This document shows positions 9,527 to 18,182 of a DNA stretch of 64,000 nt, in pieces. The translations under genes and the position numbers were made by a program. Numbering within the stretch: the first letter of the stretch is position 1; each line of letters opens with the position of its first letter. The notes below the pieces were generated by a model that did no database searches, was not told the DNA's origin, and saw only the letters and a list, made by a program, of their open reading frames with translations. This stretch comes from Chloroflexaceae bacterium (lineage in GTDB: Bacteria > Chloroflexota > Chloroflexia > Chloroflexales > Chloroflexaceae): contig JAAUTZ010000003.1 of the NCBI GenBank assembly GCA_012031225.1, forward strand, positions 57,751 through 121,750, written 5' to 3'.

Positions 9527-10084
9527 ATGGTGGAAGATATTCTTGCTGCTGCCGAGCAGGAGATGAAGAAAGCGACTGAAGCCCTGCAACACAATCTGGC
9601 TGGCATTCGCACGGGGCGGGCTTCAACAGCACTCGTGGATAACTTACCCGTCGAAGTTTATGGGATGACTATGCCACTCAAGCAGTTGGCGGGAGTTTCG
9701 GTGCCAGAAAGCCGCCTGATTGTCATCCAGCCCTTCGACGCAGGCACGATGAAGGCGATTGAGCGTGCGATCCAAACGTCAGAGCTAGGGATTAATCCCA
9801 GTAGCGATGGCAAAGTGATTCGATTAGGGGTGCCACCGCTGACGGAGGAACGCCGCCGCGAACTGCTCAAGCAGGTGCGTAGTCGCGTCGAAGAGTTCAA
9901 GGTTTCGCTGCGAAACCACCGCCGCACGACACTCGATGATCTGCGTGAACTAGAGCATGAGAAGCTGATCGGTGAGGATGAACTGCGCCGCGCCCAAGAC
10001 AAACTTCAGCAGATCATGGATCGCCACACGGAAGAACTGGATCAGATCGGCGCAACCAAAGAAGCCGAAGTGCTGAAAGTGTAG
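9527..10084 (+). CDS. frr: Ribosome recycling factor
   Basis: RRF, which together with EF-G splits post-termination ribosomes. The 185-residue sequence has the family core GIRTGRAS near the N-terminus, a three-helix-bundle composition and the conserved helix around [13 protein letters not shown]. It begins 7 bases after pyrH; a GAGGAG inside the pyrH 3' end, 10 bases before the ATG, acts as its ribosome-binding site. A GC hairpin with a T-rich tail follows at 10121-10150. Confidence 0.97.
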   Translation: MVEDILAAAEQEMKKATEALQHNLAGIRTGRASTALVDNLPVEVYGMTMPLKQLAGVSVPESRLIVIQPFDAGTMKAIERAIQTSELGINPSSDGKVIRLGVPPLTEERRRELLKQVRSRVEEFKVSLRNHRRTTLDDLRELEHEKLIGEDELRRAQDKLQQIMDRHTEELDQIGATKEAEVLKV

Positions 10085-10120
10085 GCACGTTCTCGCGGAC
10101 CTGCACCGTGTTGTGCGAAT

Positions 10121-10150
10121 CAGGGGTGCCTGCGCCCCTGTCTTCTTTTG
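10121..10150 (+). terminator. Rho-independent terminator or attenuator after frr
   Basis: An 8-bp stem (10121-10128 with 10133-10140, one G-T pair) with a CCTG loop is followed by the T-rich run TCTTCTTTTG. It sits between frr and uppS, so uppS may receive only read-through transcription or have its own weak promoter. Confidence 0.65.
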
Positions 10151-10204
10151 TGGCACACGGCGAGCTTCCATTTTACATGGCACACACATGGACAAACAGA
10201 ACTT

Positions 10205-10924
10205 ATGAGTACAGCAACACCTGATCCGAAATTGCCCCAACACGTCGCTATCATTATGGATGGCAACGGGCGTTGGGCCCAGCAGCGCGGGCTACCGCGT
10301 GTTGCCGGGCACCGGGCTGGCACCGAGAATATTCGCGGGATTGTCAAAGCGTGTGCCGAGCTGAACATTCCCTACTTGACCCTATTCGCTTTCTCCACTG
10401 AGAACTGGCAACGCCCCTCGCTCGAAGTTGAAGGCTTAATGTTTATCCTCAGCGAGTTCATCGACCGTGAAACCCAAGAGCTGCATCGGCAGGGTGTGCA
10501 TCTACGCCACTTGGGAAGCCTCATCGGGGTTAGTGATGCACTCCGCCGCAAGATCGAACACGCCCTTGATGTTACCCGTGACAACCGCCGCCTGACGCTG
10601 GCAATTGCCTTTAACTATGGCGGGCGGGCTGATCTGGTGCAGGCTGTGCAGGCTATCGTAGCGCAAGGTATCGCCCCCGAACAGATCACCGAGCAGATGA
10701 TCGCCGACCACCTCTCCACCGCACACATGCCTGATCCTGACCTCATCATCCGCACCAGTGGCGAAATGCGGATCTCCAATTTCCTGATCTGGGAGACGGC
10801 GTATGCTGAATACTGGACAACGCCTACCTACTGGCCTGATTTCACCGCAGACCACTTCGAGCAGGCCATTCAGGAATATAGCCAGCGCGAACGCCGCTTC
10901 GGGCGGGTTTCGCCGCCAGCCTAA
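10205..10924 (+). CDS. uppS: Isoprenyl transferase (undecaprenyl diphosphate synthase family)
   Basis: A cis-prenyltransferase that extends FPP with IPP to make the polyprenyl lipid carrier for cell wall synthesis. Diagnostic motifs are HVAIIMDGNGRWA with the Mg-binding Asp, GHRAG, TLFAFSTENW, the ALTLAIAFNYGGR-like segment and DLIIRTSGEMRISNFLIW. The length is 239 residues. The ATG at 10205 was chosen to begin directly before the family core; it has no obvious Shine-Dalgarno sequence, and an in-frame upstream ATG at 10148 falls in the terminator tail. Confidence 0.95.
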   Translation: MSTATPDPKLPQHVAIIMDGNGRWAQQRGLPRVAGHRAGTENIRGIVKACAELNIPYLTLFAFSTENWQRPSLEVEGLMFILSEFIDRETQELHRQGVHLRHLGSLIGVSDALRRKIEHALDVTRDNRRLTLAIAFNYGGRADLVQAVQAIVAQGIAPEQITEQMIADHLSTAHMPDPDLIIRTSGEMRISNFLIWETAYAEYWTTPTYWPDFTADHFEQAIQEYSQRERRFGRVSPPA

Positions 10925-10946
10925 GCAACGCATACCCTTAGTCTCC

Positions 10947-10975
10947 TTGCACTTTCCCCCTCAGAACGGTATACT
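10947..10975 (+). promoter_or_regulatory. Sigma70-type promoter for the AAA/CpaF operon
   Basis: TTGCAC (10947-10952) and TATACT (10970-10975) are separated by 17 bases. Predicted transcription start is near 10982, about 47 bases before the GTG start of the AAA+ gene. Confidence 0.75.
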
Positions 10976-11028
10976 GTAGAAAAGTAGACATCACTCGGTT
11001 TGATCTTGTGTTCAGGGAGTGCTACGCC

Positions 11029-12408
11029 GTGAACCCACGCCTTAACACGTTTCGTCCGGCTCCGGCTGCCAAAGCAGCTGCCGAGAGTGCCGTATCCGAT
11101 GGCATCACAGCCTCCAATCTGACCCCGCGCCAGCCAGATAGCCTCGAACAGACGGGCTTGAGTATGGGGTTGCTCGCGGAGCTAATCCTCAAAATCATCT
11201 ACTTTCACGGCAACGTCACGGGGCAGAAGCTCGAAGAACTCGCCAAACTCCCCTTCTTGAATGTGATTGACCGGGTGCTTGAGTTCCTCAAATTGGAAGA
11301 GCAAATAGATATTATTGGAGCAGAAGGCGGCTTCAGCGAACGTTCTTTCCAATACACAATTACGGCCCGCGGGCGGCTCAAAGTGCATGAGGTGCTGGAT
11401 CGTTCGCAGTATGCGGGGCCCGCCCCCGTGCCACTGGATGAGTACGTCCAAATGGTCCGCGCCCAGAGTGTAAGCGAGATTGTGGTAGATCGGCCAGCAC
11501 TCAAACAAGCCTTCCAGAACATTGTGATTAGCGAGCGCATGCTTGACAAGATTGGCCCCGCCGCCAATTCCGCCCGTTCGCTGTTCCTCTACGGGCCGCC
11601 CGGCAACGGCAAAACCACCATCGCCGAAGGCATTGCCAATCTGATGGGGGGCTTTGTCTATGTACCCTATTCAATCGAAGTAGACGGGCAAATCCTCAAA
11701 GTCTACGATCCGCTCAACCATCGCCCGCTTAAGACGTTTGATGTGTATTCACCCGAAGACTACAGCTTTGAAGCCCCACCCAGCATCATCCCCGATGCCC
11801 GTTGGGTTCCGTGCAAACGCCCGCAGGTGGTCGTCGGCGGTGAGTTGATCCTTGAACAACTAGAACTGATCTTCGATCCGATCACCAAAGTCTACGAAGC
11901 CCCACTCCAAATGAAAGCTAACGGCGGGCTATTCTTAATTGACGACTTTGGCCGCCAGCAATGCCGCCCGCAGGATTTGCTCAATCGCTGGATCGTGCCC
12001 CTTGAGAAGCGCGTAGATTACCTTGCCCTTCAAACGGGCAAGAAGGTTGCCATCCCCTTCGACGTGCTGATCGTCTTCTCAACCAACCTGTCGCCGCGTG
12101 ATCTCGTAGATGATGCCTTCCTGCGCCGCATCCGCCACAAGATCGAAATCACCAACCCGTCGCCGAATGACTTCCGCGAAATTTTCAAGCGCGTTGCCAC
12201 AGCGAAGCAGATTCCCTATAGCGACGACGGGCTACGCTACCTGATCCAAGAACACTACATGAAGACAGGGCGTGACCTGCGTTCGTGCCACCCACGTGAC
12301 TTGTGCGACCAGATTCTGGATGAGGCCAAGTATCGTGGCATCCCGCCGGATATGAGCCGCGATCTGATTGATCGGGCCTGTGAAGCCTATTTTGTCAAAC
12401 TCGCCTAG
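11029..12408 (+). CDS. AAA+ ATPase with N-terminal winged-helix-like region
   Basis: A cytoplasmic AAA+ ATPase of a family often found beside CpaF/TadA secretion ATPases. After a disordered Ala/Pro-rich N-terminus, residues about 50-130 form a small helical, winged-helix-like domain (LAELILKIIYFHG onward). Walker A GPPGNGKTT lies near residue 188, Walker B LFLIDDFGRQ near 300, and a sensor-like FSTNLSPRDLVDDAFLRRI near 355. The GTG at 11029 was chosen because GGGAG precedes it by 9 bases; a GTG seven codons upstream has none. It is cotranscribed with the CpaF gene 21 bases downstream. Its substrate is unknown. Confidence 0.82.
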   Translation: MNPRLNTFRPAPAAKAAAESAVSDGITASNLTPRQPDSLEQTGLSMGLLAELILKIIYFHGNVTGQKLEELAKLPFLNVIDRVLEFLKLEEQIDIIGAEGGFSERSFQYTITARGRLKVHEVLDRSQYAGPAPVPLDEYVQMVRAQSVSEIVVDRPALKQAFQNIVISERMLDKIGPAANSARSLFLYGPPGNGKTTIAEGIANLMGGFVYVPYSIEVDGQILKVYDPLNHRPLKTFDVYSPEDYSFEAPPSIIPDARWVPCKRPQVVVGGELILEQLELIFDPITKVYEAPLQMKANGGLFLIDDFGRQQCRPQDLLNRWIVPLEKRVDYLALQTGKKVAIPFDVLIVFSTNLSPRDLVDDAFLRRIRHKIEITNPSPNDFREIFKRVATAKQIPYSDDGLRYLIQEHYMKTGRDLRSCHPRDLCDQILDEAKYRGIPPDMSRDLIDRACEAYFVKLA

Positions 12409-12429
12409 TAGCGAATAGAGGAGAAACGT

Positions 12430-13953
12430 ATGCTCAAGCGTTTGGGAAAACCTGCCCCCACCCAAGAAACACCCCAGCCCGCTAGCCCACCGGCGGCTAG
12501 CCCACCGGCGGCGGTACCGCCTGCTGCGCCAGCTGCTGCGCCAGCCGCTGCGCCACCTCCTCTTCCGAAGAATGTTGCAGCTGCGCCCCCCGCCGGGTTG
12601 CCGCCGTTGCCCCCAGCAACCCAAGATGGGTCTGCTCAGGCTCCCACGATTGAAGTGGAGACGGATGCCCAAATACGCCGCAAGATGCTAGAACTTTCAC
12701 TCTCGATTGTGGATCGGATCCAAGCCTCGCTCGGCGCACAATCTGAATTGAAGCCCTCGCCTGAAACCGACAAGATGCTGCAAGAACGCTTCGGGCACTT
12801 CTATCGCCAAGCGAATATGCCGCTCTCGAATGAGAATGTCGAACTGCTCTTCAAGATGGTCAAAGATGAGTTGATGGGCTTTGGCCCAATGCAACAACTG
12901 CTTGATAACCCCGATATTTCGGAGGTGATGGTCAATGGACCCAAACACATCTACGTGGAGCAGAAGGGCAAGGTGCGCCTGAGTGAAGTCACCTTTGCGA
13001 GTGACGAGCACGTCCTCAAAATCATTGACCGCATCATTCGCCCACTGGGGCGGCGCGTGGATCGCAAGTGGCCCATGGTAGATGCCCGGCTCCCGGATGG
13101 CAGCCGTGTCAATGCGATCATCCCGCCCTGCGCGATTGATGGGCCCACCATCACCATTCGTAAGTTTAGCAAGAACAAGCTGACCTACAAAGATTTGGTG
13201 AAGTTTGGCTCGATCACCGAGGATATGGCTGAGTTCCTGCGAGCCTGTGTCGAAAGCAAGCTCAACATCGTTGTGTCTGGTGGGACTGGCTCCGGCAAAA
13301 CAACCCTGCTCAATGTGCTTTCCAACTTCATTCCTGATGGAGATCGGATCGTGACGATTGAGGACAGTGCCGAACTCCAACTTGCCAAGCCGCACGTCGT
13401 CCGCCTTGAAGCGAAGCCCGCCGACATTGACGGCTCTGGGCGCGTGGCCATTCGTGATCTGGTGATCAACTCGCTGCGTATGCGCCCCGAACGGATTGTG
13501 ATCGGTGAGTGTCGTGGCGGCGAAACCCTCGACATGCTCCAAGCTATGAACACGGGCCACGATGGGTCGCTCACCACCCTGCACGCGAACACCCCCCGTG
13601 ATGCAATCGCCCGTATGGAAACGATGTCTATGATGTCGGGCATGGATCTGCCGGTAGATGTGATCCGCTCCCAGATTGCCGCTGCGGTGGACTTGATCGT
13701 GCAACAGACACGCCTCGAAGATGGGCAGCGCAAAGTCTCTAGCATCACCGAAGTACAGGGCATGGAGGGTGGTACCGTTGTGTTGCAGGAGATTTTCAAG
13801 CTAGATATTAAGGGCAAAACCAGTGAAGGCAAGCTGATCGCCGAACTCAAGCCGACAGGTGTGCGCCCCAAATTCACCACCAGACTAGAGGCGCACGGCC
13901 ACAAACTGCCGCCGAGCATCTTCGGCTTCGACATGGGCCGCCCACGCCACTAG
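12430..13953 (+). CDS. cpaF: CpaF/TadA-type secretion ATPase
   Basis: A hexameric type II/IV-secretion superfamily ATPase of the kind that powers Flp/Tad pilus assembly. Residues about 8-55 are an Ala/Pro-rich low-complexity linker containing a 15-base direct repeat. The conserved N-domain (LLDNPDISEVMVNGP) and the RecA-like core follow, with Walker A SGGTGSGKTTL near residue 283, the Asp box, Walker B MRPERIVIGECRGGE and the His box DGSLTTLHANTP. GGAGAAACG precedes the ATG. The usual tadB, tadC and pilin genes are not in the window; the next gene, 14 bases away, is a carotenoid-type oxidoreductase. Confidence 0.93.
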   Translation: MLKRLGKPAPTQETPQPASPPAASPPAAVPPAAPAAAPAAAPPPLPKNVAAAPPAGLPPLPPATQDGSAQAPTIEVETDAQIRRKMLELSLSIVDRIQASLGAQSELKPSPETDKMLQERFGHFYRQANMPLSNENVELLFKMVKDELMGFGPMQQLLDNPDISEVMVNGPKHIYVEQKGKVRLSEVTFASDEHVLKIIDRIIRPLGRRVDRKWPMVDARLPDGSRVNAIIPPCAIDGPTITIRKFSKNKLTYKDLVKFGSITEDMAEFLRACVESKLNIVVSGGTGSGKTTLLNVLSNFIPDGDRIVTIEDSAELQLAKPHVVRLEAKPADIDGSGRVAIRDLVINSLRMRPERIVIGECRGGETLDMLQAMNTGHDGSLTTLHANTPRDAIARMETMSMMSGMDLPVDVIRSQIAAAVDLIVQQTRLEDGQRKVSSITEVQGMEGGTVVLQEIFKLDIKGKTSEGKLIAELKPTGVRPKFTTRLEAHGHKLPPSIFGFDMGRPRH

Positions 13954-13967
13954 AAATTCAGGCACTC

Positions 13968-15497
13968 ATGCCCACGCCCCAACTGACAAGTACGCCACGC
14001 CCCTCGCCCCTACTCCCCACCGTTGTGGTGGGGGGCGGTTTGGGTGGCCTAGCGGCGGCTATCCACCTTGCGCTACAGGGGCGCAACGTCTCCCTCTATG
14101 AAAAGAACGAGCGCGTCGGCGGCAAGCTCAATCTGCATAGCGCACAGGGCTACACCTTCGATACGGGACCTTCGCTGCTGACGATGCCGTGGGTGTTGCA
14201 CGATCTTTTTGCTGCCGCTGGCCGCAATCTGCACGATTACCTTGAACTCGTGCCGGTGGATCCGATCTGCCGCTACCGTTGGCTGGACGGCACCCAGTTC
14301 GATGCGTGGCAGCAGCTGCCGCGCTTGATCCACGCGATTGAGGAACTGGAGCCAGCTGATGTGCAGGGGCTGTTTCGGTTTTTGGCATATAGCAGCCAAA
14401 TCTACAGCTTGATCGCAGATCGGTTCCTGTTGCACCCCTTCAGCGGCGTGCACGAGCTATTCTCGCCGCAGATGCTCCGCAACGGGCCCCGCATTGATGC
14501 GTTGCGAACAATGGACAGTGCCGTGCGTGATTTCTTCCGTAGCCCCTACCTACGCCAAGTGTTCAACCGCTACGCCACCTACAATGGCTCCTCGCCCTAT
14601 CGCACCCCCGCAACCTTCAATGTGATCGCCTACATCGAGTTTGCGGAGGGCGGCTGGTATGTGCGCGGGGGGATGTATCAGCTGGCTCGCGCCCTGCTCC
14701 GTCTCTCTGAGGAGGTGGGTGTTACCGTACACACCAACTGCGCGGTGCAACAGGTGCTGCTCGATCCGCACGGGCGGCAGGTGCGTGGCGTGCGCCTTGC
14801 CGATGGCACGGAGCAGGCGGCGGCCCACGTCATCATCAATGCCGATCCGCGCTATGCCTACACGCAGCTACTACCAGAGCAGCCCGCGATCCGCCGCACC
14901 GCCCACCGCCTAGCCCAGCAGGAAGCCTCGTGCAGTGGCTACGTGTTGCTCTTGGGGGTTGCGCGGCACTACCCGCAGCTGGCTCACCACAATATCTTCT
15001 TCAGCCACGACTACCCGCGTGAGTTTGCGGCGATCTTTGAGCAGCATGTGCCGCCCGCCGATCCAACGATCTATATCAATGCCTCGTGCGTGACGGATGC
15101 CGAGCATGCCCCCGATGGACATATGAACCTGTTTGTGCTGGTGAATGCGCCCGCTGCAAATGGGCGCGTGGATTGGAGCCGTGAGGCGCACGGCTACCGC
15201 AATATCGTGCTCCACCGCCTCGAACAGATGGGGCTAACAAACCTGAGCGAACATATTGTGTATCAGCGGATCATCACACCCTGCGACTTCGCGCAGTGGT
15301 TCCACGCGGCGGGGGGGGCGATTTACGGTTCTGCCTCGAATGAGCCGTTTGCGGCATTTGCCCGCCCGCCCCTGCGGGCCCGCGAAGCACACGGGCTGTA
15401 CTTTACTGGCGGCGGCACGCACCCCGGCGGCGGGATTCCGTTGGTGCTGCTGTCGGGGCGGGCGGTGGCGCAGCAGGTGCAAGCCGATCAGCACTAA
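13968..15497 (+). CDS. CrtI-family carotenoid desaturase/oxygenase
   Basis: An FAD-dependent oxidoreductase of the phytoene-desaturase family. The dinucleotide-binding motif VVVGGGLGGLAAAIHLA starts at residue 18, followed by EKNERVGGKL and FDTGPSLLTMP. The C-terminus has the family signature GGGTHPGGGIPLVLLSGR that closes the FAD site. The AGGAIYGSASN segment resembles members acting on C30 or oxidised carotenoids, so desaturase versus terminal-methyl oxygenase (CrtP-like) cannot be settled here. The length of 509 residues is normal. It is probably transcribed with the CpaF gene although functionally unrelated, and no other carotenoid genes are nearby. Confidence 0.85.
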   Translation: MPTPQLTSTPRPSPLLPTVVVGGGLGGLAAAIHLALQGRNVSLYEKNERVGGKLNLHSAQGYTFDTGPSLLTMPWVLHDLFAAAGRNLHDYLELVPVDPICRYRWLDGTQFDAWQQLPRLIHAIEELEPADVQGLFRFLAYSSQIYSLIADRFLLHPFSGVHELFSPQMLRNGPRIDALRTMDSAVRDFFRSPYLRQVFNRYATYNGSSPYRTPATFNVIAYIEFAEGGWYVRGGMYQLARALLRLSEEVGVTVHTNCAVQQVLLDPHGRQVRGVRLADGTEQAAAHVIINADPRYAYTQLLPEQPAIRRTAHRLAQQEASCSGYVLLLGVARHYPQLAHHNIFFSHDYPREFAAIFEQHVPPADPTIYINASCVTDAEHAPDGHMNLFVLVNAPAANGRVDWSREAHGYRNIVLHRLEQMGLTNLSEHIVYQRIITPCDFAQWFHAAGGAIYGSASNEPFAAFARPPLRAREAHGLYFTGGGTHPGGGIPLVLLSGRAVAQQVQADQH

Positions 15498-15506
15498 TCA
15501 ACCCGC

Positions 15507-15728
15507 TTACACCGCACTCGCTTTGCCTACTGCGCGGAGCACTTCCGCCAACTCCAGCACCAATTCGAGCGGCAAGCTAAAGGTCTGCACGCCATCCTCG
15601 ATAGGCTTGCCAATGCTGACGGTATCTTCACCCTCAGCAACAACCACACTCAAGCGGTGGCTGCCCGTCTCAATCGCAATGTAGGTGACGCTGCGTCCGC
15701 CCTCTTTGCGTTCTTCCATAATAACCAT
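15507..15728 (-). CDS. Small conserved-looking protein of unknown function
   Basis: A 73-residue acidic protein with no signal peptide, membrane segment or cysteine. The predicted order is two or three short beta-strands (residues about 14-45) followed by one helix (LPLELVLELAEVLRAV). AGGAG lies 8 bases before the ATG, which supports translation. It ends 9 bases from the convergent crtI-like gene and lies 117 bases downstream of murT on the same strand. I do not recognise the family. Confidence 0.6.
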   Translation of the reverse strand: MVIMEERKEGGRSVTYIAIETGSHRLSVVVAEGEDTVSIGKPIEDGVQTFSLPLELVLELAEVLRAVGKASAV

Positions 15729-15845
15729 GTGCGTTACTCCTGCTGCCGTTGCTGCGCGGGCTTGTGCGGGTTCGCGGGGCTACCCCCTTACGCCAGTTAT
15801 TTCCATTGTACAAAGATTACGGGTAGAGTCAATACAATGGACAGG

Positions 15846-17252
15846 CTAGGCTTCCCAAAAGGGGCGCACCCATCCGCGCCGCGCCAGCTCCGCCCGTAGC
15901 TCTAGCATCGCCGTGTAGGTCGGCAAGATGGACAGGGTTGCCCCTGATGGGAGCTGTGCGAGGGCGGCATCCAGTGCGGCGGGCAGCTCTTCGACAACGT
16001 GAATCGGCGCGGCGGGCACGCCCGCGTATTTCAAGCGCACGGCCATATCGGTGGCACGGGTTCCGCTCACCACTGCCCCTGCTACCAGTCCGGCAAGCGG
16101 CTCGAAATCGGCATCCCACAACCACGATACATCCGTCCCATCGGCCAGCCGATCATTGATCGCAATCAGGACGTGTAACGGCTGCGCGGCATCGCCCGTC
16201 AGCATGCGGACGGTCTCAGTTGCACCCACCGGATTCTTGATCAGGGCGATCAGCATGGGTGCGCCGGATGGTGTCACAATCCGTTCGATCCGCCCAAAGG
16301 CGGCCCTGAACTGCTCTAGGGCGGTGCGGATTGTCACGGGCGCAACCCCCACGAGCAAGCCGGTGGCAGTAGCCGCGAGCGCATTCAGCGCATTGTACAA
16401 GCCCGGCAGGGGTAGCTCTAGCTCCATTGCCCCGCCCGGATAGGTGAGGAGCAGGCGGCTGCCGTGCGTGCCATGCAGATCGAGCCGCTGCAACGTGAAT
16501 TGCGGCTGCGGGCGAGCCAGCCCACATTGCGGGCAGGCATAGTGCCCGATGTGGGCATAGAAGGCGAGCGTGTAGGTGAGGCGCGTGCCGCAGCGTTGGC
16601 AGAACTGCGAATCGGCAATGTGCGCGGCGGAGCCACTGGCGTGGCGGGCATCGTGCAGACCATAATAATAGACCTGCGCCGCCAAGCCGGTCCCAAGATA
16701 CGCCACCGCCGGATCATCGGCATTCAGCAGCACGGTTGCCGTAGGCGGCAAGGTCGCAAGGGCGGTGCGCCACTTGCCCGCTACCGTGTCAATCTCGCCG
16801 TAGCGATCTAGTTGATCGCGGAACAGATTATGGATCAACACAAGGCGGGGCTGCGTCTCGGCCAATGCCTGCGGGAGGGCTGCTTCATCTGTCTCGAATA
16901 GCCCAATGTCAGCCCGCGTCTGCCCCCACGCATTCATGCCATTGAGCATGGTGGCGGTCAAGCCTGTCACCAGATTCGCGCCCGCCCGATTGTGGAGTAC
17001 CTGCTGCCCAGCGGCGGCAAGTACGCCGGCCAACATCCGCGCAGTGGTAGTTTTGCCATTCGTGCCAGAGAGCAAGATCACGCCGTTGGGCAACGTCTGG
17101 GTCAATTCGTGCAGCACATTGGGGGCGATGCGGCGGGCAACCGTACCGGGCAGGTTGGTGCCACCGCCGAGCCGTAGCGTGCGGCTCAAGCTGGTAATCA
17201 CTTTGCCCGTGTGCAGGGCGAGTAGGGTGGTTGGGTTCATGCGTTTAGCCAT
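15846..17252 (-). CDS. murT: MurT-like Mur ligase (lipid II isoglutaminyl synthase subunit)
   Basis: The Mur-ligase-like subunit that, with the glutamine amidotransferase GatD, amidates the stem-peptide D-Glu of lipid II. It has the ATP-binding motif LLSGTNGKTTTARM near residue 60, the central domain with FETDEAALPQ and FRDQLDRYGE, the inserted Cys4 zinc ribbon (CQRC and CPQC, about residues 218-245) and the C-terminal DUF1727 region containing ALIKNPVGATE. The length of 468 residues is typical. No GatD gene is adjacent or elsewhere in the window, which is unusual because the two are normally paired. Its start overlaps the Dam gene end by 8 bases. Confidence 0.88.
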   Translation of the reverse strand: MAKRMNPTTLLALHTGKVITSLSRTLRLGGGTNLPGTVARRIAPNVLHELTQTLPNGVILLSGTNGKTTTARMLAGVLAAAGQQVLHNRAGANLVTGLTATMLNGMNAWGQTRADIGLFETDEAALPQALAETQPRLVLIHNLFRDQLDRYGEIDTVAGKWRTALATLPPTATVLLNADDPAVAYLGTGLAAQVYYYGLHDARHASGSAAHIADSQFCQRCGTRLTYTLAFYAHIGHYACPQCGLARPQPQFTLQRLDLHGTHGSRLLLTYPGGAMELELPLPGLYNALNALAATATGLLVGVAPVTIRTALEQFRAAFGRIERIVTPSGAPMLIALIKNPVGATETVRMLTGDAAQPLHVLIAINDRLADGTDVSWLWDADFEPLAGLVAGAVVSGTRATDMAVRLKYAGVPAAPIHVVEELPAALDAALAQLPSGATLSILPTYTAMLELRAELARRGWVRPFWEA

Positions 17253-18168
17253 AGTTGGTAATCAACAGCTCCGAGATTTGCCCGCGCCGATCACTGCGAA
17301 CATTGATCACCCGCCCGGCAATGACGCGGTGCATCGCAAAGCCCGCATACAGGTCATCGAAGAAGGCATCGTGCGGATCAATGTTTTTCGGATCCGAGTT
17401 GCTCAGCATCAGGCGGGCCCCGCGTGTGTGCATACCGCGAAAAAAGCGCGCCAAGCGGTGTTGTTCCTCATCGCGGAAATCGGCTTGGGCATAGCTCGTA
17501 AACGATGCGGTGCGGCTGATCGGGCGATAGGGCGGATCGAAATAGACAAACGTATGCCGATCTACATACGGCGCACACGCCTGAAAATCGCCCTGCAAGA
17601 TTAGCGCATCTTGCAGCAAGCGGGCAATCGTGTGCAGATTGGAAGCGTGATACACACGCGGCTGGGTATACTTGCCAAAGGGCACATTGAAATCCCCACT
17701 CGCATTGAGTCGATATAGCCCATTGAAGCAGGTATGATTGAGAAAGATAATCTGTGCAGCGCGTTCGATCCACGCGGCGGTGTAGTGCTGGAAGCTGAGC
17801 TGGCGGCGATTGTGATTGAGCTGCTGGCGCACACTGTAGAACATCTCCTCACGGCAGATGGGGTGGGCGTGGAGGTAGGCTTGCTCAAGCTCGGCGAGGC
17901 GATCTATGAGGCAGGCAACGTCGCGGCGGATCACCTGATAGCACAAGATTAGCTCTGGATTGAGATCGCAGATTACCAATTCGGCGACCTGATAGTGGCT
18001 GGCCATATAGAGCAGCATCGCCCCACCGCCCACAAACGGCTCGATGTAGCGGCGCACGCGCCCCTGTTTCAGTTCCGGCGGCAAGTAATCGGTAATCTGT
18101 TTCAATAGCCGACTCTTGCCCCCAGCCCATTTGAGAAATGGGCGTGGACGGGCGGCAACCAAACGCAT
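17245..18168 (-). CDS. dam: D12-class DNA adenine-N6 methyltransferase (Dam family)
   Basis: An S-adenosylmethionine-dependent methylase of the Dam/M.DpnIIA type. The FLKWAGGKSRLL motif I lies near the N-terminus, with PFVGGGAML soon after, and the catalytic DPPY motif is at residues 211-214 followed by RPISRTASFTSY. The family usually methylates the A in GATC or a related site; specificity cannot be read from sequence. GGAG lies 7 bases before the ATG. No clear cognate endonuclease is adjacent, but a PD-(D/E)XK-like protein is encoded two genes upstream on the same strand. Confidence 0.9.
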   Translation of the reverse strand: MRLVAARPRPFLKWAGGKSRLLKQITDYLPPELKQGRVRRYIEPFVGGGAMLLYMASHYQVAELVICDLNPELILCYQVIRRDVACLIDRLAELEQAYLHAHPICREEMFYSVRQQLNHNRRQLSFQHYTAAWIERAAQIIFLNHTCFNGLYRLNASGDFNVPFGKYTQPRVYHASNLHTIARLLQDALILQGDFQACAPYVDRHTFVYFDPPYRPISRTASFTSYAQADFRDEEQHRLARFFRGMHTRGARLMLSNSDPKNIDPHDAFFDDLYAGFAMHRVIAGRVINVRSDRRGQISELLITNYG

Positions 18169-18182
18169 GGGTGGTCTCCGGC

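Noticed and set aside
12697..13704. A 335-residue minus-strand frame inside the CpaF gene
   Set aside because: It lies entirely inside a gene with all secretion-ATPase motifs; high G+C often leaves antisense frames open.
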